In this document: positions 8,988 to 18,996 of the stretch, piece after piece | How positions within the stretch are numbered: position 1 is the stretch's first letter | How the letters are laid out: each line of letters opens with the position of its first letter | Notes under the pieces: generated by a model | What the model saw: only the letters and a program-made list of their open reading frames with translations | Database searches by the model: none | What the model was told of the DNA's origin: nothing | Translations under genes and position numbers: made by a program | Assembly (NCBI GenBank): GCA_016721435.1 | Contig: JADKIC010000005.1 | Span: 94,572-158,571, forward strand | Reading direction: 5' to 3' | Length of the DNA stretch: 64,000 nt | From: Bacteroidota bacterium | Lineage (GTDB): Bacteria; Bacteroidota; Bacteroidia; AKYH767-A; OLB10

Positions 8988-10511
8988 CTAATGTATTTTT
9001 GCAATCGCCGTCTCTACCATTTCTTCTTCCTGCACATCTCCATAGAATTTTCTGAGTATAGTCTCGAGTCGTGTATCCGGCTTTAAAGTTAAGGGTTTGA
9101 TGCCGGAGTTGTCACAATTTTTAAATAAATTATCTTCCTCATCACCCAGATATCTGCACAGAAATTTCATTCGTGACTCTCTGGTCTCCGCATAAGCCAC
9201 CATTTCATCCAGCTCTGCCATCCGGATTTCACGCAATTTATCAATCATGCGGAAATCCATTATTGGTGCCCCCGCAACAAAGTGCAAATACTTCTTCTGC
9301 CCTATCTGTTTCTCCACGATCAGTCCTTGCTCGATAAGATCTGCTTTAATCGAACGCATTGCTGCTTCGAAAATATTCGTTTTCTTGCAAAGTTCCTGTT
9401 CTGTATATCGCTTCTCTTGCAACAACTGAATTACTTTCATGTAGCTGGTCACTGCAGGTTTCGAGAAATTAATAAACATCTGCGGCAGCTTAACATCTGT
9501 CGGGTGATACAACAAAATCACTCTTCCGGTATCGCCATCGCGTCCGGCCCGACCAATTTCCTGATAGTAATGAATCGGAGATTGCGGAATTTGAGTGTGG
9601 ATAATAAAACGAATATCGGGCTTGTCAATTCCCATACCCAGGGCGTTAGTAGAGATGACACATTTCCAATCGTTGTTCATGAGACCTTTCTCGATCTTCA
9701 CCCTCTCTGCAGGCGACAAACCGGCATGGTATCCGGCACAGGGAATATCATTTTGTTTCAACCAATTCGTATAGCGGGTAACATCCTTTCGCGTACCTGT
9801 ATAAATAATTCCTGATCCTTCCAGTTTCTCCAGGTGTTGGGCCAGCCAGATCAGTTTATCATCCTGACATCCCACCTGAATCACCTGCAACTGCAAATTA
9901 TCACGCATCAATTTTCCCCGAATGGACTTCGCATTGCCACCCATCTGTTGAATAATATCTTCCTCCACGGTCTTCGTAGCAGTAGCAGTCGTTGCCAGCA
10001 CAGGAATACCTGCAGGTAGTGTTTTCACTAATTCAATAATCCTCCGAAAAGCAGGACGAAAATCATGACCCCAAACAGAAATGCAATGTGCCTCATCTAC
10101 TACCACCATCGATAAATTCAATTGCTTAACGGTTTTCATCCAGACAGCATTATCCATACGCTCGGGAGCGATGTACAATATTTTTATTTTACCGTCCTTC
10201 GCATCCTTTAGAATTTTTGAATTCTCCAACGAATTTTGTTCACTGTTCAGGCAACGGGCAACAATACCTAAACTATTCAATTTCTGCACCTGATCGCGCA
10301 TCAAGGCAATCAACGGTGAAAAGATGATCGTAATTCCCGGTAATACTGCAGCCGGAAACTGATAACAGAGCGACTTCCCGAAACCCGTTCGTTCAATCAG
10401 CAACACCCGATCACCATGCAATACATGTTTAATCGTGGTCCACTGTTCATCATGAAAATGATTAAATCCAAAAATTTTTTTCAATTGCACTTCTGCCTCT
10501 TTCCTGTTCAT
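8988..10511 (-). CDS. recQ: RecQ-family ATP-dependent DNA helicase, short form
   Basis: 3'-5' superfamily-2 DNA helicase, 507 residues. Motif I is RTGFGKS (41-47), unlike the usual PTGGGKS. Motif Ia is IIFSPLIALM, motif II DEAH (139-142) followed by the RecQ aromatic-rich loop CISVWGHDFRP, motif III LATTATAT, motif V ALGMGIDKPD and motif VI QEIGRAGRDG. A RecQ zinc/winged-helix region follows, but only two of the four zinc cysteines are present (in FLCRYLGDE and KNCDNS). There is no HRDC domain. Such short RecQ proteins occur in Bacteroidota. A possible -7 box is at 10547-10554, and a G-quadruplex-capable run lies just upstream. Confidence 0.92.
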   Translation of the reverse strand: MNRKEAEVQLKKIFGFNHFHDEQWTTIKHVLHGDRVLLIERTGFGKSLCYQFPAAVLPGITIIFSPLIALMRDQVQKLNSLGIVARCLNSEQNSLENSKILKDAKDGKIKILYIAPERMDNAVWMKTVKQLNLSMVVVDEAHCISVWGHDFRPAFRRIIELVKTLPAGIPVLATTATATKTVEEDIIQQMGGNAKSIRGKLMRDNLQLQVIQVGCQDDKLIWLAQHLEKLEGSGIIYTGTRKDVTRYTNWLKQNDIPCAGYHAGLSPAERVKIEKGLMNNDWKCVISTNALGMGIDKPDIRFIIHTQIPQSPIHYYQEIGRAGRDGDTGRVILLYHPTDVKLPQMFINFSKPAVTSYMKVIQLLQEKRYTEQELCKKTNIFEAAMRSIKADLIEQGLIVEKQIGQKKYLHFVAGAPIMDFRMIDKLREIRMAELDEMVAYAETRESRMKFLCRYLGDEEDNLFKNCDNSGIKPLTLKPDTRLETILRKFYGDVQEEEMVETAIAKIH

Positions 10512-10546
10512 ATCAATTATTTTAAAGGTGTTTAAAATGAATGCGG

Positions 10547-10554
10547 CAAATATA
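10547..10554 (-). promoter_or_regulatory. Possible -7 box for recQ
   Basis: Minus-strand TATATTTG fits TAnnTTTG and lies 36 bp before the recQ ATG. No convincing TTG was found at -33. Confidence 0.3.
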
Positions 10555-10602
10555 TAACAGTAAATACAGGATAAGCCGAAATAAACATTTGTATTCGTTT
10601 GT

Positions 10603-10624
10603 GGGAGGGTAAGTGAGGGTAGGG
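10603..10624 (+). other. Potential G-quadruplex
   Basis: Four GGG runs with loops of 1, 7 and 2 bases (GGG A GGG TAAGTGA GGG TA GGG), between the divergent recQ and RAYT genes. Folding is predicted from pattern only. Confidence 0.45.
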
Positions 10625-10712
10625 AGGTGGATTTGCATAAAAACGTAATTAATTTTGCAAAGGAAACTTACAGATCTATATTTAACGAAACCAATTTTAT
10701 AAAAACCATTTA

Positions 10713-11231
10713 ATGAAATATTTCAATCGTAAAAAGAATCGGCTACCCGGATTCGACTATTCATCATGCAATCGGTACTTCATTACTTCCATAGTGAAAT
10801 ACAGAAAGCCTTACTTTGGTAATGTGTTTGATAGCAAAATGGTATTATCGGATTATGGTCATATAGTAGATCAGCAATGGGATTGGTTGCTTAAAACTTA
10901 CCCTTACCTCAAATCTCACGGCTTCATAGTAATGCCCGATCATATTCATGGAATCCTTGAAATTACCGATGAACCTTCCTATCAGGGAAAGATCAAAAGC
11001 CTGTCCGAATTGATGGGTGCATATAAAACCACTACCTCAAAACATATTCATCTGGCTGGTGTACCTGATTTTGAATGGCATAGATCCTTTCATGATCATA
11101 TCGTCCGAAACGAATCAGCTTTTATCTGCATGAAAAACTATATCCGGTTAAATCCGAAACGGTGGATGGAAAAAAAATACCATCAGCCGCGCGTAGTAGT
11201 GACAGGTCGCGACCTGTCGTTACTACGATGA
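10713..11231 (+). CDS. REP-associated tyrosine transposase (RAYT, Y1/HUH, IS200-like)
   Basis: 172-residue single-strand DNA endonuclease of the Y1 transposase family. The HUH metal site is H77-I-H79 in MPDHIHGIL, and the likely catalytic Tyr143 lies in MKNYIRLNP with the RAYT-typical RW following. N-terminal NRLPGFDYSSCNRYFITSI fits the family. The last residues (about 163-172) are encoded by the first of a series of palindromes that continue downstream, as expected if the transposase gene carries its own REP element at the end. No IS-like inverted ends flank the gene, so it is probably a domesticated RAYT. It is intact, unlike many neighbours. Confidence 0.9.
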   Translation: MKYFNRKKNRLPGFDYSSCNRYFITSIVKYRKPYFGNVFDSKMVLSDYGHIVDQQWDWLLKTYPYLKSHGFIVMPDHIHGILEITDEPSYQGKIKSLSELMGAYKTTTSKHIHLAGVPDFEWHRSFHDHIVRNESAFICMKNYIRLNPKRWMEKKYHQPRVVVTGRDLSLLR

Positions 11232-11465
11232 CCGGGTGGGGGCGTAGTGACAGGTCGCGACCTGTCGTTAATGACCGGGGTGGAGGGGGGGCGGCTACGA
11301 TGACCGGGGTGGGGGTGTAGTGACAGGTCGCGACCTGTCATTACTACGATGATGACCGGGGTGGTGGTGTAGTGACAGGTCGCGACCTATCCTTACGATG
11401 ATGACCGGGGTGGTGGTGTAGTGACAGGTCGTGACCTGTCATTACTACGATGACCTGTCGTTACA
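11198..11465 (+). repeat. REP-like palindrome array downstream of RAYT
   Basis: The perfect 18-bp palindrome GACAGGTCGCGACCTGTC occurs at 11201-11218, 11249-11266 and 11322-11339. Two imperfect copies follow (11374-11391, 11423-11440), and a half-site GACCTGTC at 11452-11459. Spacers share the words ACTACGATGACCGGGGTGG and GTGTAGT, giving periods of 48-73 bp. The first copy lies in the transposase coding end. The clustering beside a RAYT is the classic REP/BIME arrangement. Confidence 0.9.
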
Positions 11466-11500
11466 CATTTTTTTCTATTTTCAGCACCTCAAACCTACTA

Positions 11501-12940
11501 TGTATAACCAACCTAACCGTTCCGCCGCTGCCCTTCCTATTTTGATTTCTGTTTTCTTCTTTTGGGGTTTGTGGCAGCCAGTAATGATATTCTGATTCCT
11601 GTATTTAAGGAAAAACTGAACCTGGAGCAATGGCAGAGCCAGATGATTTCTTTTGCATTTTATGTTGCGTATACCGTGGGGTCGCTGATTTATTATTTTA
11701 TGTCGAAGGCGACGGGGGTGATATTTTAAATCGCATTGGGTATAAAAATGGCATTGCCCTGGGGCTGGTTATTTCTGCATTGGGCACGTTGTTGTTCTTC
11801 CCGGCTGCTGAATCTTCATCTTTTGGTTTGATGATATCGGGTCTCTTTATTGTCGGACTGGGTTTTTCTTTACAGCAAACAGCCGCCAATCCTCTCGCCA
11901 TCACCATTGGAGATCCTAAGAAAGGGGCGCAACGGTTGAGTCTGGCCGGTGGGATTAATAATATCGGAACAACCATCGGACCTATCATCGTGAGCTTTGC
12001 GATTTTCGGTTCGTTGAAAGCAGGGGAGCATCTGGAATCTCTTTCCGCTGTAAAAGGACCCTACCTTATTCTGGGTGCGGCCTTTGTGATTGTCGCCATT
12101 ATTTTTCGTTTCTCTTCATTGCCAAATCAAATTCATCATGAAGAAACTGTTCCCGATGTGCAGAATAAATCGGCGAAGGAAGCCGGATCCGCATTGTCAT
12201 ACCCGCAGCTATGGATGGGAATGATTGCAATTTTCTTATATGTTGGCGTGGAAGTTTCACAGCCTCCAACCTTCCTGAATTCATGCGCATCCATCTGAAT
12301 ACGCCTACAAACGAAATCGCACCCTATGTCTCTTTGTTTTGGGCGAGTCTGATGATTGGCCGCTGGACCGGTGCTGTAGGAGCCTTTGATCTGAAGAAGA
12401 ATACCCGCACCTTTTTGAATTTCATTCTTCCCTATGCCGCCTTCGGTGTCTTCCTCTTCGCCAACCGGATCGCGAACAATGATCTTACGCCATTTTATGT
12501 ATGCTTTCGTCATCATCATCATCATCATCGCTGATCTTTTGAGTAAAGGTAATCCGGCCCGTCAATTGTTGATTTTCTCTTTCTGCGGAATAACCGCCTT
12601 ACTCATTGGTATTCTCAGCGACGGACTCACGAGTGTATATGCCTTTATCAGCGTTGGACTTTTTTGTTCTACCCTCTGGCCCTGTATCTTTACGCTGGCG
12701 ATAGCAGGACTCGGTAAACATACCAACGAAGGTTCCAGCTTCCTCATCATGATGATTATGGGTGGCGGATTTGTGAGTTTGTTGCAGGGATGGCTGGCTT
12801 CAGATGATCTGCTGGGGATTCAATGGAGTTATATAGTAGGAATTCTTTGTTTTGCTTATCTCGCCTTCTATGGATGGAAAGTACAGCATATTCTCGCTGC
12901 CCGGGGAATTCACTATGACACATCCAAGGCTTCACACTAA
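11501..12940 (+). CDS. FHS-family sugar permease (MFS; FucP/GluP/NagP-like), frameshifted
   Basis: Twelve-helix proton-coupled sugar symporter of the inner membrane. The opening LPILISVFFFWGF(V)AASNDIL and later NRIGYKNGIALGL, SLQQTAANPLAITIGDPKKG and NEGSSFLIMMIMGGGF are typical of the fucose-glucose-galactose permease group. The frame slips at about 11567 (T-run), 11726 (G-run), 12257 and 12502, each fitting one lost base, with homology continuing directly. Corrected length is about 480 residues. The hexosaminidase gene follows, so N-acetylglucosamine or a related amino sugar is the likely cargo (inference). Translation of the wrong frame gives an artefactual His run near 12520. Confidence 0.87.
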
Positions 12941-13055
12941 CAACTACCCGTCGCGTCCGCTGCGCTATCCTACCGAACGTTGCGCCTTTCTGCCGGTAGG
13001 TTTAAACATAACAACTACCCGTTGCGTCCGCTGCTCTACCGTAGCGAACGTTGCG
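12939..13055 (+). repeat. Two diverged tandem copies between permease and hexosaminidase
   Basis: AACAACTACCCGTCGCGTCC begins at 12939, overlapping the permease stop codon, and recurs at 13010 with one change. Both copies run on through CGCTGC-CTAC-CGAACGTTGCG. Unit spacing is about 71 bp. No coding or hairpin role is evident. Confidence 0.7.
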
Positions 13056-13070
13056 TTTAAATAAAACACC

Positions 13071-15337
13071 ATGTGTAATGGAATATTAAATAGAAGTTCT
13101 CATTGTTTTCTGTGGACAGTCACTTTTCTTTTCGTACTCATGAATACAAAAGTTTATTCCGGAGAGAAAGTAAACTTAATACCGCTTCCTAACAGCATCG
13201 CCTATAAGAAAGGGCACTTCAAAATAGCTCCGGAAACAAAATTATTGGCAAGCAGTAGTTCATCCAGACAATTTGCATTACTGTTAAACGATTGGATGAA
13301 GACGACCCTCGGCTATACATTGCCGATAGTTGAAACAGTAGGACGTAAAGATCATTACATCGCGATTTCCTTTCTTGCAGAAGATACTACAGAGAAGTAC
13401 CGCATTGCCGTAAGAAAAACGGAATCGTGCTGGAAGGAAGTGCTGCCGGACTTGTGCGCGGCAGTTCTACCCTCCTGCAATTGCTCTTTCATGCCGGGAA
13501 AACCGAAAATAAAATTCCTTGTCTGGTGATTGTCGATCAGCCGAAATTTTCTTACCGCGGTGTTCATTTGGATGTATGCCGGCATTTTATGCCGAAGGAA
13601 TTTGTGAAGCGGTATATCGATCTGATCGCATTGCACAAGATGAACAATTTTCACTGGCACCTCACCGATGATCAGGGCTGGCGGATTGAAATAAAAAAAT
13701 ATCCGAAGCTGACTGAAATCGGGGCATGGCGGAACGGAAGTATGGTAGGGCCGTATCGCAACCAGCAGTTCGACAGCTTGCGATACGGTGGTTTTTTTAC
13801 TCAGGATGATATCCGCGAAATTGTAATGTATGCCGAACAACGTCAAATAAATATCATCCCTGAAATTGAAATGCCCGGCCATGCATTGGCGGCACTCGCA
13901 GCTTATCCTGAATATTCCTGTACAGGAGATGTGAAAGAGGTCGCCAAAGGATGGGGTGTTTTTGACGATGTCTTTTGTGTGAAAGATTCCACATTTGCTT
14001 TTCTGGAAGATATCCTCACAGAAGTGATCGGACTGTTTCCATCAAAATACATTCATATCGGTGGAGATGAATGTCCGAAAACGCGCTGGAAAGTTTGTTC
14101 AAAATGTATCGAGACGCGTTATGCCAACAACCTGCGTGATGAACATGAATTGCAAAGTTATTTTATTCAACGCATCGAGAAATTTCTGAACAGCAAGGGA
14201 AGAATGATCATCGGCTGGGATGAAATACTGGAAGGTGGTCTGGCGCCCAATGCTACGGTGATGAGCTGGCAGGGAGTTAGCGGTGGCATCGCAGCAGCTA
14301 AATCCGGACATAACGCCATCATGACACCGGGCACACATTGCTATTTTGATCATTATCAGGGCGAGCGGGCATCAGAACCATTGGCATTTGGTGGATTCAC
14401 TCCACTGGAAAAAGTGTACTCCTTCCGCCCCATCCCCGATTCATTGAACGCGGAAGAAGCTAAATACATCCTCGGAGCGCAGGCGAATTTATGGTCTGAG
14501 TATTTGTACGATGTAAAGCAGGTGGAGTATATGCTTCTGCCCAAACTCGCTGCACTCTCTGAAGTCCTGTGGACAGATACGGTCTTTCATGATGAAGCCA
14601 AATTTTATAAAAGATTGTTGCCCCATCAATCCTTGCTGGATCAGTTCCACGTAAATTACTCCACCACCTGGATGCGACCATCACTGAAGATATCCTCCGG
14701 GAAAAACAAACCTTCTCTTGAATTAAACCTGATCTCAAGAATTCAGCAGGATATCGAAACCGCTTTTCGTAACGGTGATGGATTAACGACATTTAAAAAG
14801 TATCAACAACCGGTGATCATTCAGGAGAGCGGAGATTTTATCGTGCGTAGCACCTACCATAACAAAACGCATGAGATGGTATTTCCTTTTTCGTTTTCTA
14901 AATCTACAGGTGCAAATGTACAACTGCTCGTAAAGGGCGATCGTAATTATGCGAATCCGGCAGCTACTTTATGCGATGGCATCACCGGCGATTATCCCTG
15001 GACAGGAAAGCACTGGGTAGGCTGGATTGGTAAAGATGGAGTGATTGAAATAGATCTGGGCAGCACAAAAAAAATAGACAGTATTGTGGTCGTTTACCTG
15101 CACGATCCGGTGAGTTGGATACATGCTCCCGGTGCTATTCTATACAACATTGGAAAGGAAGAAGTGCAGTTTCGTCAAATCACGAAAGACAAAGCTGTCA
15201 ATCGAGCCGTTATTCCGGTGGAGGGAGAAGCACAACTTCTGAAATTTACTATACAAAGCATTGGGAAGAACCCTGAAGGCAGTGCAGGAGCCGGAGAAGA
15301 CGGATGGATGTTTGTTTCGGAAATACTTGTTTACTAG
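13071..15337 (+). CDS. Secreted beta-N-acetylhexosaminidase, GH20
   Basis: Cleaves terminal GlcNAc/GalNAc from chitin oligomers or glycans by substrate-assisted catalysis. A signal peptide (about residues 1-30) precedes a GH20b-type N-terminal domain. The TIM barrel has FSYRGVHLDVCRHFMP, FHWHLTDDQGWRIEIKKYP and the catalytic Asp-Glu pair in HIGGDECPKTRW (Asp codon 14066-14068, Glu 14069-14071). A C-terminal beta-sandwich with discoidin-like look ends the protein. The frame slips near 13420 in an A-run (one base lost): restored it reads VRKNGIVLEGSAAGLVRG. Corrected length is about 755 residues. It is paired with the FHS permease: hydrolysis outside or in the periplasm, uptake inside. Confidence 0.92.
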
Positions 15338-15500
15338 AGAAAGAGTTGGATGGGATCTTGGAAACTGAAGACCTGTTCTTGTAATTTACAGTGATAAATA
15401 TGATTCTTCTTTCATTTTAACGGGAATTTTACATCATATGCAACCTTTTCGACTGATTTTACATCTGCTCTTATACGTTGACCAACATCCAAAAACACCT

Positions 15501-17708
15501 ATGAAAAAACAATTCCTCTTTGCTCTGGCTTTGCTGTTGACCTTGCAAGCCAATGCTTCACACATTCTTTGTCAGTCGATTACCCTGCAGTACGCCGGCA
15601 CTCCAAACACCTATGTATTAAAAGGTTACATGTACCGCGATTGTGCCGGGATTCCTTCTCCGACCAGTCTTCAAGTCTTCTATTCAGACTCTGTGGGAAC
15701 CGGAAGCTCGCTCTATTGGGTTACCCTGCCTATCGTTAATCAGCAGATCATGCCGGTCTTTACCTGTGCACCAACCGTTCCTTTCCTTTGTTCGAATGGC
15801 TTCGGTATTCAGATCACTGAATTTGCGGATACCATTGTTCTTCCCAATGCCAGTGACAACTGGAAATTCTGGATTTCCGAATGTTGCAGGAGCGCGGCCA
15901 TAAGCACGATTAATAATCCTACTAGTGCCGGAGCCTTTTGCGAAGCTACGTTGGATAATCTCAATTATCCGACGAATAGTTTGCCTGACTTCAACACATT
16001 GAATGTTCCGATTTTCTGCCTCAACCAGCCTGCTGTTTATCCAAACACCGCTATTGAACCGGACGGAGATAGTATTGTATATTCTCTGATGGGTCCAAGG
16101 GATAATCAAAACGTATCCAGTTATAACCCCTTCCCCATTGGATATTTTGGGCCTTATTCCCCGACACAATTTATTGCTACCAATGCACCCATCTTTTTTG
16201 ATTCAACCACCGGCGTCTCTTCATTCACGCCCGTTCTACTTCAACAGGGTGTTTTGGTCGTGCTGGCTTCTGAATACAGAAACGGAGTCCTGATCGGTAC
16301 CACCATGCGTGATATCAATGTGATGATTGTAGATGGTATCAACAACCCCAGCATTGTAACGGGTACCGTATACCTAGATGCTAATAATAACGGAAACAAA
16401 GACGTGAACGAATACGGCGTTGCGAATGAGTTTGTGCAGTCCAACCCTTTTTACGCCTATAACATCACTGATCCCACCGGACTTTATTCCATGTACATTG
16501 GCACCGGACCACATACGGTGGATTTGGCAAATATCCCTGCATGGTTTACTGTGAATCCGCCTTCCTATAATTTCAACTTCGCTTCTGCAGGAAATATTTC
16601 CAGCGCCAACGACTTCGCACTGGTACCCGTTCCGGGAACCACTGAAATGGAGATCACATTGAACGCAGCACCCGTTCGCCCCACCTTCAGAACGTTGGTG
16701 AATATCGATGTAAAAAACAACGGCAGTGACAATGCCGGAGGGGTGGTTACTTTTATCATGCCCGATAGTGTCGCGGTGGATAGTACTTCCATCACTCCAT
16801 CTTCAGTTAGTGGAAACACACTCACCTGGACATTGCCCACTTTGTTTCCGTTACAAAATTATTACATCATCGTTTATGTAAAAGCAGACAGTGGACTCGT
16901 GATTGGTGATTCTGTTTATTTTCAGGCAGGACTTACAGTAACACCGGGAACAGATATTGACATCTCGAACAATACGTCAGATGGCTGGGCAAGGGTTATG
17001 AATTCCTTCGACCCCAATATCAAATCAGCATTCCCAAGTGGCACCATTCCACAATCTTCCGTCATTGCCGGCGAACCCATCACCTACCGCATTGACTTTG
17101 AAAATACCGGAACCGCCAATGCACTAACGGTACGCATTACCGATGTTTTACCGAACGAACTAATGCTAAGTTCGGTAGAAGTACTTGCCTCTAGTCATGG
17201 CTATTCCACCAGAATATTCTACCCACGTGAGTTAGAATTCTCCTTCAACAACATCAACCTCACGCCCAACAATGTGGATCCCGTGAACAGCAAGGGTTAC
17301 ATCATCCTGCGTGCAACGCCCTATCCAACGCTTCCGGTAGGTACACTCATCTCCAATGAAGCAAGAATTTATTTCGACAACAACCTCCCTATTTTAACTC
17401 CAATGGCAGAGGTGATGATTGGCAACACCACCACCGGTATAGCCGAATTACTGAGTACAGCAGGACCACCCTTAAACATCAGTCCGAATCCTGCAAAAGA
17501 CATCATCAACATCAGTCTTCCATCAGCAGCAGCGGGTAATTTTGAAGTGCAGGTGTACACGTTACAAGGAAGAATAGTTAAAAAAGAGACTCTGCAAAAC
17601 ATAGAGCAAGGAGCCATTACAATGGATGTATCCAACCTTGCACCAGGGGCCTATATGATCATTGTACAAAACGAACAGAATGCCTGGAGCGGTCGTCTGG
17701 TAAGATAG
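15501..17708 (+). CDS. T9SS cargo with DUF11-like repeats, surface protein
   Basis: About 735 residues from the ATG at 15501, which gives a clean signal peptide (MKKQFLFALALLLTLQANAS); the upstream in-frame start at 15438 would bury it. The order is: a beta-rich N-terminal domain with several cysteines, an SdrD/Cna-B-like module (VTGTVYLDANNNGNKDVNEY), two DUF11-like conserved repeat domains (SFDPNIKSAFPSGTIPQSS; YRIDFENTGTANALTVRITD), and a T9SS type A sorting domain starting at ISPNPAKDIINIS. Exported to the surface; likely structural or adhesive. A strong terminator follows. Confidence 0.88.
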   Translation: MKKQFLFALALLLTLQANASHILCQSITLQYAGTPNTYVLKGYMYRDCAGIPSPTSLQVFYSDSVGTGSSLYWVTLPIVNQQIMPVFTCAPTVPFLCSNGFGIQITEFADTIVLPNASDNWKFWISECCRSAAISTINNPTSAGAFCEATLDNLNYPTNSLPDFNTLNVPIFCLNQPAVYPNTAIEPDGDSIVYSLMGPRDNQNVSSYNPFPIGYFGPYSPTQFIATNAPIFFDSTTGVSSFTPVLLQQGVLVVLASEYRNGVLIGTTMRDINVMIVDGINNPSIVTGTVYLDANNNGNKDVNEYGVANEFVQSNPFYAYNITDPTGLYSMYIGTGPHTVDLANIPAWFTVNPPSYNFNFASAGNISSANDFALVPVPGTTEMEITLNAAPVRPTFRTLVNIDVKNNGSDNAGGVVTFIMPDSVAVDSTSITPSSVSGNTLTWTLPTLFPLQNYYIIVYVKADSGLVIGDSVYFQAGLTVTPGTDIDISNNTSDGWARVMNSFDPNIKSAFPSGTIPQSSVIAGEPITYRIDFENTGTANALTVRITDVLPNELMLSSVEVLASSHGYSTRIFYPRELEFSFNNINLTPNNVDPVNSKGYIILRATPYPTLPVGTLISNEARIYFDNNLPILTPMAEVMIGNTTTGIAELLSTAGPPLNISPNPAKDIINISLPSAAAGNFEVQVYTLQGRIVKKETLQNIEQGAITMDVSNLAPGAYMIIVQNEQNAWSGRLVR

Positions 17709-17743
17709 TATAATTATTGTTTATTGGTTAGATTACAGGTTTC

Positions 17744-17774
17744 AATCCCGCCTCTATTTCCCGGAGGCGGGATT
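17744..17774 (+). terminator. Rho-independent-like hairpin
   Basis: Perfect 11-bp stem AATCCCGCCTC / GAGGCGGGATT with a 9-base loop, 36 bp after the stop of the T9SS protein gene. The T tract after it is weak (CCTGTTT). Confidence 0.7.
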
Positions 17775-17916
17775 CCTGTTTATAAAGGCATTCCCTTTTT
17801 ACATTTCTTAAAGCATTGTTAACTGATGATTCTTATAAAGTGGCGATCAGGAATATACAATACGTTAGTGAAACAGTATAGAGAGTATTCGTAGGTCATC
17901 ATTACTGATATTGTTG

Positions 17917-17924
17917 TACCTTTG
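17917..17924 (+). promoter_or_regulatory. Possible -7 box
   Basis: TACCTTTG, 22 bp before the ATG at 17946. No exact TTG at -33. Confidence 0.3.
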
Positions 17925-17945
17925 AAGTATAGGCATTATTGAATT

Positions 17946-18899
17946 ATGAAAAACCTGGTGATCTTTATCTGTTTGGTTGTTTTCAATCGCTGTGCAAAAG
18001 CGCAAACAAATCTTGTTCCCAATCCCGGATTTGAGAATGTTATTCAATGTCCCGGTAATCTTGGCGATACAGATGAAGCTACAGGATGGTCTTCTTACAG
18101 AACTTCACCGGATTTTTTTCATCAATGCAGTACCAATCCGTATTTATCTCCACCTTATGTGCAATTTGGCTATCAGGTCCCACACCATGGAATGGGATAT
18201 ATAGGATTAGCAACCTATCATTATAATTCAACAGTAATTTCCAATAATTACAGGGAATTTTGTGGCGCTCAATTGCTCGCTCCTTTGCAAATCGGTACAA
18301 AATATTATCTTTCCTTTTATGCTGTTGCTACTGAGTTTGGCACCGGATATCTTACCAATAATTTAGGGCTTAGGCTATTTACAAACCCTTATTCCATTTC
18401 TAATCCTGCACCCATTGATAACTTCGCTCATTTAAAATTTGATACTATCGTTACGGATTCCATCAACTGGCAGCGGCTAAGTGGTTCCTTTATTGCAGAT
18501 TCTGTGTATCAGTACATCTGTCTTGGAAATTTTTATGATTCATTGCATACCGACACCATGGTTTTTGGCTTTCCGGCTGCCGGATATTATTTTATTGACG
18601 ATATATGTGTCACTACTGATTCGCTTTATAACGAAACATGGACAGGAATACAATATAATGATATCGGCGAAGTGAATATTTGGCCAAATCCTTCACAGGA
18701 TTTTTTAAATTATAAAGCCCATCGGAAAATAGAAGAAATCAGAATATATGATTGCATAGGAAAACTGGTCATGCATGAAACCGTTAACTCTTCAGAAGGA
18801 AGAATTGACCTGGAAGGTCTTTCTAACGGCATTTATTTCGCAACATTTATTAATGGGCGCAATAGTTCAATATATAAATGTATAAAAATCCGTGAATAG
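17946..18899 (+). CDS. T9SS cargo with N-terminal carbohydrate-binding-like jelly roll
   Basis: 317 residues: signal peptide to KAQT (about 20), then a beta-sandwich that begins NLVPNPGFEN, a signature of secreted CBM/discoidin-like domains in this phylum, with YFIDDICVTTDSLY closing it. The T9SS sorting domain starts at NIWPNPSQDFLNYK (about 240) and ends with IYKCIKIRE. No catalytic motif is seen, so a binding or structural surface role is most likely. It has its own possible -7 box. Confidence 0.82.
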   Translation: MKNLVIFICLVVFNRCAKAQTNLVPNPGFENVIQCPGNLGDTDEATGWSSYRTSPDFFHQCSTNPYLSPPYVQFGYQVPHHGMGYIGLATYHYNSTVISNNYREFCGAQLLAPLQIGTKYYLSFYAVATEFGTGYLTNNLGLRLFTNPYSISNPAPIDNFAHLKFDTIVTDSINWQRLSGSFIADSVYQYICLGNFYDSLHTDTMVFGFPAAGYYFIDDICVTTDSLYNETWTGIQYNDIGEVNIWPNPSQDFLNYKAHRKIEEIRIYDCIGKLVMHETVNSSEGRIDLEGLSNGIYFATFINGRNSSIYKCIKIRE

Positions 18900-18996
18900 C
18901 CAGATCTCCATAAAAAACTCAAGTTTCTCAACGTTTAACCTGCAGTTTCCTAAAACCCATTTCTTCCTGTGCTATTGATTTTCATCCAGTAGAAAT

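Noticed and set aside
10713..11465. Complete IS200/IS605 insertion sequence
   Set aside because: No tnpB, no paired left and right end hairpins or target-site pattern; the single gene plus palindrome array fits RAYT/REP better.
12211..12534. ORF with a run of six His
   Set aside because: It is the permease gene read in the wrong frame after a slip; the true frame gives a run of Ile in a membrane helix.
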